From assembly GCA_946887155.1 (NCBI GenBank), contig CAMPKM010000040.1, positions 1 through 13,111 on the forward strand: a stretch of 13,111 nucleotides of DNA, written 5' to 3'. Both the position numbers and the translations under genes were made by a program. Numbering within the stretch: position 1 is the stretch's first letter; every line of letters starts with the position of its first letter. This document shows, in pieces, positions 8,630 to 13,111 of the stretch. Below the pieces are notes generated by a model, which had not been told where the DNA came from, did no database searches, and saw only the letters and a program-made list of their open reading frames with translations. Source of the stretch: an uncultured Gemmatimonadota bacterium. GTDB lineage: Bacteria > Gemmatimonadota > Gemmatimonadetes > Gemmatimonadales > Gemmatimonadaceae.

Positions 8630-10663
8630 GCAGGAGAGATCGAGCGCCTGCGGCATGGACCCGGAGCCCGCCAGACGGCGCGGCGGCAGCAGGCTGTCGA
8701 CGCGCGCGGCAAGCGCCAGGCAATCGCTGATGGCGCCCGCGCCGGCCTCCGCCTCGAGCAATGGCACGAATGCGTCACGATAGAGTGAACCCATGACGCG
8801 CGTGACATCGTCGAGCACGATCGTCGAGTCGGCACAACCGCGATACTCGTTGCGCTGCAGGAGGTTTTCACGCAGGAGTTCCGGATCGGCGGCCGGATTG
8901 CGCTGCGGGACGATCGTCCAGTGCATGCCGTCGGGTCGCGCGTTAGGTCGCAGCCAGGCGAGTCCGCTGGATCCAGCCGTCCTCGAGATCGTTACGGGTA
9001 CGGCAAACGACGAGGAACGTACGATATCGAGCACCACGTCGTCGGCAGGCAAGGGCTGGTTGCCGAAATCGGGCCGCGGCTTGAACATGACTGAATCCAC
9101 GGATTGGCCGTTCCTTGCCGGTTCGTTCACGCGGATGCCCAACGAACTGTCTCTCCAGACCTGTGCGTTCGCGGCGCGTCGTTCGCTCGATGTCCCGCGA
9201 ACGGGAAAAGACGCGTCGCGCTTCCGCGCCTGCTCGATGAACCAGTCCGTGTTGGCCAGCGACAGGTTGATGAGTCGCACGTCGGTCCGCACGCCTTCCA
9301 CCGACTGCGCGTACATGATGGGGAAGGTGTCGTTATCACCAACCGTGAAGTAGAACGCATTTCGGGGAAGACCTAGAAGCGCGTTCATCGCGTAGTCGCG
9401 CGCAAAGTAGCGGTGCGACGCATCGTTGATGGACCAGTTGGCGACGACCTGCGCCGCGGGCATGATGAGCATCGCTACGGCGCTCAGGCCGGCGAGAGCG
9501 GGACTCCGTTTCCAGAGCGAGGCAAGGAGCTGGAACAGCGCTCCCGCTCCCAGCGCGACAGCCACGGCGAACGTCATCAGGACCGGGAGATAATGCCGGT
9601 CGAGCGATCTGAAGTAGTTCTCCGGAATGTTGAAGTAGATCACGGTCGCCGCTGCCTGGAGAAGCCAGAGCGTCGTCCAGGCAAAGCCGAATCGTGGCGA
9701 ACGACGCCACATAACGACCATGCCGCCAACGCCGGCAACGATCGGCATCCATCCCAGCGCACCGAACGCAGAAGCGTGGTGGGCGAAGTTCGCGAAGAAC
9801 ACCCTTACCAGATCCGCGACCTGATTCGTCCAGAACGGCGAATTCCGGGGCCACAGGCGGAGCTGAAAGTTTCCTCCGGTCTGCGCGAGCGACACGTAGT
9901 CCCAGAAGCGCGACCACGAGTCCGGTTGGAACATGTTGAGCGGCGAAGACGTGTGCGCACTGATCGGCATCACGATCAGGTGAAACGACAGGCCGGCAGC
10001 CATGCCGCCGACGGCGGCGGCCCACGATCGAGCGCCCAGAAGCGTCCGCGGGTGCCTGACGAGAATCCACACCACCGCGCCGGGCATCAGAAGCGCGTTC
10101 GTTCGATGAACGCTGAAGTCCAGGCCGAACAGGAAGGTGAGCAGGAGCAGCCAGCGCCACGCGCCAGGATCCTCCGCGACCTGCCACCAGCGAACCAGGG
10201 TGAGCAGGATCAGCGCGGTGAACACGACGGTCAACACGTACGGAGTGAACCTGATCGCGTGGTCCCACAACGTGACACTGAAGGCGAGCGTCAACGCGCC
10301 GATCCCTGCGCCGATAGCGACGGTGCCATCGTTTCCCGCTCTGGATCGCGCCAAAACAGTGTTGATCCGCACGGCGATGACGACCAGCAACGCAGCGGCA
10401 ATCGCGGCAAGGATGCCAGCGAGGTAGTTGAGCGTCTGCGCGACGGGGAAGGGACTTGGAAGTCGCGTCACGATCCAGCCGAGAATGGTGAGCAGCACCG
10501 ATCCTGGCGGTGACGTGAGGCCGAGTGTCGCGGCGGCGGTGGTGTAGCTGCCGGAATCCCACCATGCGATCGTCGGGTAGGCGGTGCGCCAGAAAACGGT
10601 CACCGCCATTGCCGTTACCGTCACGATCACGACGGCCCGGGTGCGCGTGCCCGACTTCACCAT
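8621..10663 (-). CDS. DUF2723 (TMEM260-like) polytopic membrane protein
   Basis: A 680-residue protein with about 11-12 hydrophobic segments in residues 10-408 and a soluble, probably periplasmic C-terminal region. The N-terminal block PTIAWWDSGSYTTAAATLG, then SPPGS (51-55), is the DUF2723 signature. Eukaryotic TMEM260 of this family is a protein O-mannosyltransferase with a GT-C-like fold, so a lipid-sugar-dependent glycosyltransferase is a reasonable guess here. The stretch after the last membrane segment, LPRNAFYFTVGDNDTFP (432-448) then EGVRTDVRLINLSLANTDWF (456-475), is also typical of bacterial DUF2723 proteins. The family DSGE motif reads DSGS here (Asp36 kept, Ser39 for Glu). It starts 7 bp after the upstream small gene with only a weak GAAG as possible Shine-Dalgarno, so coupled translation is likely. 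Acceptor and sugar donor are unknown. Confidence 0.85.
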   Translation of the reverse strand: MVKSGTRTRAVVIVTVTAMAVTVFWRTAYPTIAWWDSGSYTTAAATLGLTSPPGSVLLTILGWIVTRLPSPFPVAQTLNYLAGILAAIAAALLVVIAVRINTVLARSRAGNDGTVAIGAGIGALTLAFSVTLWDHAIRFTPYVLTVVFTALILLTLVRWWQVAEDPGAWRWLLLLTFLFGLDFSVHRTNALLMPGAVVWILVRHPRTLLGARSWAAAVGGMAAGLSFHLIVMPISAHTSSPLNMFQPDSWSRFWDYVSLAQTGGNFQLRLWPRNSPFWTNQVADLVRVFFANFAHHASAFGALGWMPIVAGVGGMVVMWRRSPRFGFAWTTLWLLQAAATVIYFNIPENYFRSLDRHYLPVLMTFAVAVALGAGALFQLLASLWKRSPALAGLSAVAMLIMPAAQVVANWSINDASHRYFARDYAMNALLGLPRNAFYFTVGDNDTFPIMYAQSVEGVRTDVRLINLSLANTDWFIEQARKRDASFPVRGTSSERRAANAQVWRDSSLGIRVNEPARNGQSVDSVMFKPRPDFGNQPLPADDVVLDIVRSSSFAVPVTISRTAGSSGLAWLRPNARPDGMHWTIVPQRNPAADPELLRENLLQRNEYRGCADSTIVLDDVTRVMGSLYRDAFVPLLEAEAGAGAISDCLALAARVDSLLPPRRLAGSGSMPQALDLSCRR

Positions 10664-10670
10664 CGCGACT

Positions 10671-11273
10671 TCAGCGAAGGAACAGGAACGTCAGGCTCGT
10701 TCCTACCAGCGCTCCCAGTCCGATGCCGACACTCATCCAGGTCGCCGCGACACGAAACCGCTCGCTCCACGCCTTCTTCCCACTCTGCCAGACCTCCGAG
10801 AGCGGGAACGTTTTCGTGTATCCCCAGCCATCGGTGAGCTTCACCTTCTGCCTCGCGCTGTCGTACGAAACGATCGTGCAGTTCCATGGTCCCCACCACG
10901 GCCAGTTCACCATCACCTTTTCACCGGGCAGGAGTGCGCATGGGCGCAACTGGTCGAGCGCCACGGTATGCTCGCTTCCGCGGAGGTAACGAACTCTGAT
11001 GTCGCTCTGATCCCCTGAGATCACCTCGGCAACGTAGAACTTGCCGTCGGCGGATCGAGCAAATACCAGCGATCCAATGGCTGGTGGAGTCGTCACGAGT
11101 TCCACGCGCTCGCGAAGTGCGCGTTCGACGGCGACGCGGCTCAGCCCCACAGCCTCGCCCGCGCCGATGACGGCTTCGAACTCGGCCTGCATGGTATCGG
11201 CGGTCCGCGCGCCACGCTCGATCTCTTCGGCGCGTATCAGGACGTCGCGGAGTTCCTCGTCACTCAGTCGCAT
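10671..11273 (-). CDS. Tail-anchored protein with two SH3/Tudor-like repeats
   Basis: A 200-residue protein of unrecognised family with no signal peptide. Residues 1-57 are predicted helical (LSDEELRDVLIRAEEIERG ... GLSRVAVERALRER), like an N-terminal helical module I associate with membrane proteins of this phylum. Residues 66-111 (GSLVFARSADGKFYVAEVI ... LDQLRP) and 117-162 (GEKVMVNWPWWGPWNCTIV ... FPLSEVW) are two units of one pattern: G-x-V-x-A/N, an aromatic-rich turn, a V/I strand, then a closing L-x-x-L/V. This resembles Tudor/Agenet-like SH3 barrels. Residues about 175-199 form one hydrophobic helix at the very C-terminus, so most of the chain should face the cytoplasm. It lies between the nuclease (37 bp) and DUF2723 (7 bp) genes. 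The fold reading is by eye only, and function is unknown. Confidence 0.75.
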   Translation of the reverse strand: MRLSDEELRDVLIRAEEIERGARTADTMQAEFEAVIGAGEAVGLSRVAVERALRERVELVTTPPAIGSLVFARSADGKFYVAEVISGDQSDIRVRYLRGSEHTVALDQLRPCALLPGEKVMVNWPWWGPWNCTIVSYDSARQKVKLTDGWGYTKTFPLSEVWQSGKKAWSERFRVAATWMSVGIGLGALVGTSLTFLFLR

Positions 11274-11310
11274 GTATCGTCCGGGAAAGGGGCGCCGATG
11301 CTGCTTGTCA

Positions 11311-12210
11311 TCATGACGTCAGTGGCAGGTGCCTGAGCAGCACTTCGGCGAGGCGCACGCCAGCCTGCTGCAGTCGGCGAATGACGACGGGACCAAACGT
11401 GTTCTGGTACGCGTCACCGAGTACTCTTCGGCCAGGCATGGAAGCGCAGGTCCGGGCACCACCGATCACCTGCCACTCGCAATACTGGAACTGTTGCGAT
11501 GTCACAATGTCGTACGATTCCTGCGCCCAGTCCGTCGGCGTACCGCGAACCCAGTTCGCGCGCTGTTCAGGCGAAATGTCCGCGGCAAGCCGGTCGGCGA
11601 ACTCGTGCCACTCGCTGGAATCGAACAACTTGCCGGTGATCCCGGCGTCCCACGTGGCGTGCAGGTTCGACGCCGGGTAAAAGCCACCACCGATCGGCCT
11701 GATGCCATTTCCACCGCGATCGTCGGCGTAGCTGACATGGAGCGGCTGATGCAGGTCGGCTACCCAGTGGCTGAGGAAAAACAGCGCTTCGGTCCTCGCC
11801 AGTTCACTTGACGCTCTCGACAGGGAGTCGCCGTGAACCTCAACGGCGCTGATGACGCACGGCACCTGGCAAGGCGGCGTCGTCAGGCGCGTGGTCGTGC
11901 GGGGGACGTTGGCGTAGTGCCAGGTTTCGAAGCCAGTGAGTCGCCGCCAGAGTGGCGAGCCATTGGCCTTTGACCGAACCGCGTCGGCCCATGCACAGGC
12001 GTCGAAGTAGTTGGCGATCGGTTGGCCGTCGGGATCGCGGTACGCGCTCGTCAGGCGGTCGATCTCGGCACGTCGCGGACCGTCGAGTAGCTGCCAGGCG
12101 ATCCGGCACACGATCCGGTGACCGTCGCGACTCCACGCGTGCGCCTCCCGGGGCGCAGCCAGCGTCGCAAGGACAATGATCAGGATACCGATGATATTGC
12201 GGCGTTTCAT
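11311..12210 (-). CDS. Secreted S1/P1-family zinc nuclease
   Basis: A 299-residue exported nuclease; S1/P1 enzymes cleave single-stranded nucleic acid with a trinuclear zinc cluster. Residues 1-25 form a signal peptide (MKRRN, hydrophobic IIGILIIVLATLAA, then AHA). Cleavage after AHA would expose Trp26, the N-terminal tryptophan that ligates zinc in this family. The other ligands are all visible: His31 (WSRDGH), Asp76 (ACAWAD), His98 (ETWHYANVP), His148/Asp152/His158 (SHWVADLHQPLH) and His184/Asp188 (HATWD), so the protein should be active. The ATG at 12208-12210 is preferred over a frame extending to 12342, because it gives the signal peptide and has AGAGGAG upstream. Extra cysteines (72, 114, 118 and others) could form periplasmic disulfides. 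It is first in a probable three-gene unit; likely roles are nucleic-acid scavenging or phosphate supply. Confidence 0.93.
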   Translation of the reverse strand: MKRRNIIGILIIVLATLAAPREAHAWSRDGHRIVCRIAWQLLDGPRRAEIDRLTSAYRDPDGQPIANYFDACAWADAVRSKANGSPLWRRLTGFETWHYANVPRTTTRLTTPPCQVPCVISAVEVHGDSLSRASSELARTEALFFLSHWVADLHQPLHVSYADDRGGNGIRPIGGGFYPASNLHATWDAGITGKLFDSSEWHEFADRLAADISPEQRANWVRGTPTDWAQESYDIVTSQQFQYCEWQVIGGARTCASMPGRRVLGDAYQNTFGPVVIRRLQQAGVRLAEVLLRHLPLTS

Positions 12211-12221
12211 GCGGTCAGACG

Positions 12222-12228
12222 CTCCTCT
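12222..12228 (-). promoter_or_regulatory. Shine-Dalgarno for the S1/P1 nuclease
   Basis: On the minus strand AGAGGAG lies 11 bases before the ATG at 12208-12210. It fixes the start at the signal-peptide methionine rather than the longer upstream frame. Confidence 0.65.
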
Positions 12229-12242
12229 GGTCCCTTCGCTAC

Positions 12243-12299
12243 TCCACAACGGTGGAACCTGACGAAGAGTTTGCCGGAACGGGAGCCTTGGGGCCCGTT
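12243..12299. promoter_or_regulatory. Two dyads in the divergent spacer
   Basis: The 146-bp spacer (12211-12356) between the nuclease and the barrel-like gene contains TCCAC-AACG-GTGGA (12243-12256) and AACGGG-N10-CCCGTT (12278-12283, 12294-12299). The second dyad is centred at about 12288.5, near the middle of the spacer, as expected of an operator acting on both divergent promoters. No convincing -35/-10 pair was found in either direction, so this stays tentative. Confidence 0.25.
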
Positions 12300-12346
12300 G
12301 CGCGTCGGGGTGTGCCGGGCGATCGTGCGTCAATAGAGACAACCCC

Positions 12347-12352
12347 GGGAGG
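12347..12352 (+). promoter_or_regulatory. Shine-Dalgarno for the barrel-like gene
   Basis: GGGAGG lies 4 bases before the GTG at 12357. It selects this GTG, which opens a signal peptide, over the ATG at 12252, whose extra 35 residues are unlike an export signal. Confidence 0.65.
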
Positions 12353-12356
12353 TCAC

Positions 12357-12911
12357 GTGTCGCGTTCGTCGTTCATCTTGGCGCTATTCGCGTCGCTGGC
12401 CATCCCCGCGACTGTTCGCGCCCAGGAAGGCACTACCATCTCCCTGACGGTCAGTCCGAGTTTCGTGAACTTCAGCGGCTGGGGTGGAAGTTTTGGCGCG
12501 GCGGTCATGCAGCTGAACATCCGTCGTGACTTCACGCGATCCACCGGCGGTGAGCTCACGGCGTTCACGTTGACGCCGATGGGTGGTGCAACGTCCATTC
12601 CGGGGTGCATCGCGAATGCCGTGTGTGAAACCCGGTCCACGCCGAACATGCTGTTCGGGATCATGCCATCGATCTACAACTGGGTGGGTGGCAGCGACCT
12701 CCGTGTGTCGGGCGGCGTGGGGTTTGCCGGCGCGACCGGTGGGGAAGGGCTGGAGAACCGAAGCAGCGTGGCCGGCTTGTTAGGCATCGACTGGGTGCCG
12801 CGAAGCCGGAATCGACTCGTTCCGACGCTGTCGATGCGTGTCGTTCAACTGAGTTCGCCCATCGCGGGCGCGCGGCAATTGCTGCTGCCCGGGGTCGGGG
12901 TGGCGTTCTGA
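12357..12911 (+). CDS. Exported small outer-membrane beta-barrel-like protein
   Basis: A 184-residue hypothetical protein. Residues 1-22 are a signal peptide (MSRSSFILALFASLA ... ATVRA, cut before QEG). The mature ~162 residues alternate polar and apolar residues in strand-like stretches, are rich in Gly, Ser and aromatics (SFVNFSGWGGSFGAAV, LRVSGGVGFAGATGG), and end in phenylalanine (GVGVAF), the C-terminal signature used by outer-membrane barrel assembly. The size suits an 8-stranded barrel. Cys84 and Cys90 sit close enough to make a loop disulfide. The start is GTG with GGGAGG upstream. It is divergent from the nuclease unit and no gene follows in the window. I do not recognise the family; a periplasmic beta-protein is the alternative. 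Confidence 0.7.
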   Translation: MSRSSFILALFASLAIPATVRAQEGTTISLTVSPSFVNFSGWGGSFGAAVMQLNIRRDFTRSTGGELTAFTLTPMGGATSIPGCIANAVCETRSTPNMLFGIMPSIYNWVGGSDLRVSGGVGFAGATGGEGLENRSSVAGLLGIDWVPRSRNRLVPTLSMRVVQLSSPIAGARQLLLPGVGVAF

Positions 12912-12925
12912 CGCCAGCGGCTGGC
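12901..12925. other. Overlapping alternative hairpins at a stop codon
   Basis: TGGCGT-TCTG-ACGCCA (12901-12916) spans the stop codon TGA at 12909-12911. It overlaps and excludes a second perfect stem GCCAG-CGG-CTGGC (12913-12925). No T-tract follows, so this is at best a weak or factor-dependent end signal. Confidence 0.3.
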
Positions 12926-12944
12926 CGATAGCTGAAGGCGGAGA

Positions 12945-13016
12945 AGCAGGAATACCTGGACGCGGATCTCGCGAAAACGCGACGGATTTGGACGTCAACG
13001 ATTCGGTATTCCTTCT
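12945..13016. repeat. Fold-back intergenic repeat with nested hairpin
   Basis: Arms AGCAGGAATACC (12945-12956) and GGTATTCCTTCT (13005-13016) are inverted repeats matching at 11 of 12 positions around a 48-bp spacer. Inside is a perfect TCGCG-AAAA-CGCGA hairpin (12969-12982), with CGGAT-type units on either side (GACGCGGAT, CGACGGATTTGGACG). The octamer GACGCGGA (12959-12966) also occurs in the 7126-7267 spacer (7157-7164). This resembles a small dispersed intergenic repeat, not a gene. Confidence 0.5.
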
Positions 13017-13111
13017 ACGACAACAGTCCCCGACTGGCGTTGGACATCTCAGATTCCACCCACACGTTCTCCCGAAGATCCTTGATTATTACAGCGCGCA
13101 CGAGTGGGAGG
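13017..13111. other. Edge stretch with no recognisable gene
   Basis: The last 95 bases are less GC-rich than the genes and hold no start with a ribosome-binding site. One plus-strand frame and one minus-strand frame stay open to the window edge. Neither short translation resembles a family I know, so a gene tail entering from the right can be neither claimed nor excluded. Confidence 0.3.

Noticed and set aside
9413..10513. Long plus-strand ORF of about 366 codons opposite the DUF2723 gene
   Set aside because: Its product is Arg/Glu/Gly/His-rich low-complexity sequence, the usual antisense shadow of a GC-rich membrane-protein gene.
11314..11321. TGACGTCA palindrome next to the nuclease stop
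   Set aside because: It encodes the last residues of the nuclease and sits at a 3' end, so an operator role is unlikely.
12211..12342. 44-residue N-terminal extension of the S1/P1 nuclease
   Set aside because: The extension is arginine/proline-rich, precedes a good Shine-Dalgarno and would bury the signal peptide.
12252..12356. ATG start 35 codons upstream of the barrel-like protein
   Set aside because: The GTG at 12357 has GGGAGG before it and opens the signal peptide; the extension has no export features.
13015..13110. Minus-strand open stretch of 31 codons as the tail of a gene entering from the right
   Set aside because: Too short and with no recognisable motif; a plus-strand frame across the same bases is equally open.
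1..13111. Mobile elements, CRISPR arrays, tRNA or rRNA genes, defence systems
   Set aside because: No transposase or integrase motifs, regular repeat-spacer arrays or cloverleaf-like sequence were seen on either strand.

Overview
This is a GC-rich window (roughly two-thirds G+C by eye) from a Gram-negative-type bacterium: it encodes a secreted nuclease and a small protein with the features of an outer-membrane beta-barrel. Several things fit Gemmatimonadota or a neighbouring phylum: an archaeal/eukaryal-type prolyl-tRNA synthetase, a histidyl-tRNA synthetase of the LAYY subtype, a DUF2723 membrane protein, and degenerate CACGG/CGGAT intergenic repeats. That placement is inference; no rRNA or marker gene is present to settle it.

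Left half (1-7125, + strand): a compact housekeeping run, probably one transcription unit. Order: folC (5' end off the window), hisS, proS, lysA, a YfcE/MJ0936-type metallophosphoesterase, guaA. Junctions are tight: 9 bp, 53 bp, a 19-bp overlap (or a 5-bp gap with a later lysA start), a 1-base TGATG overlap and a 4-base ATGA overlap. The products cover folate polyglutamylation, His and Pro tRNA charging, the last step of lysine synthesis and GMP synthesis.

Middle (7126-8617): a 142-bp spacer made of two inverted, degenerate CACGG-rich arms leads directly into a NorM-type MATE efflux gene. That gene converges on the next unit with only 3 bp between stop codons.

Right half (8621-12210, - strand): a likely three-gene unit transcribed as S1/P1 nuclease, then a tail-anchored protein with two SH3/Tudor-like repeats, then a DUF2723 (TMEM260-like) polytopic protein. 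A 146-bp divergent spacer with two dyads separates it from a + strand gene for a small exported beta-barrel-like protein (12357-12911). The last 200 bp hold a fold-back repeat and no recognisable gene.

I found no defence island, mobile element, CRISPR array, RNA gene or biosynthetic cluster. The best second-look items are: a metallophosphoesterase that seems to have lost two metal ligands; the tail-anchored SH3/Tudor-like protein; a strand-biased GTTAGG word; and two fold-back intergenic elements. All motif counts were made by eye.
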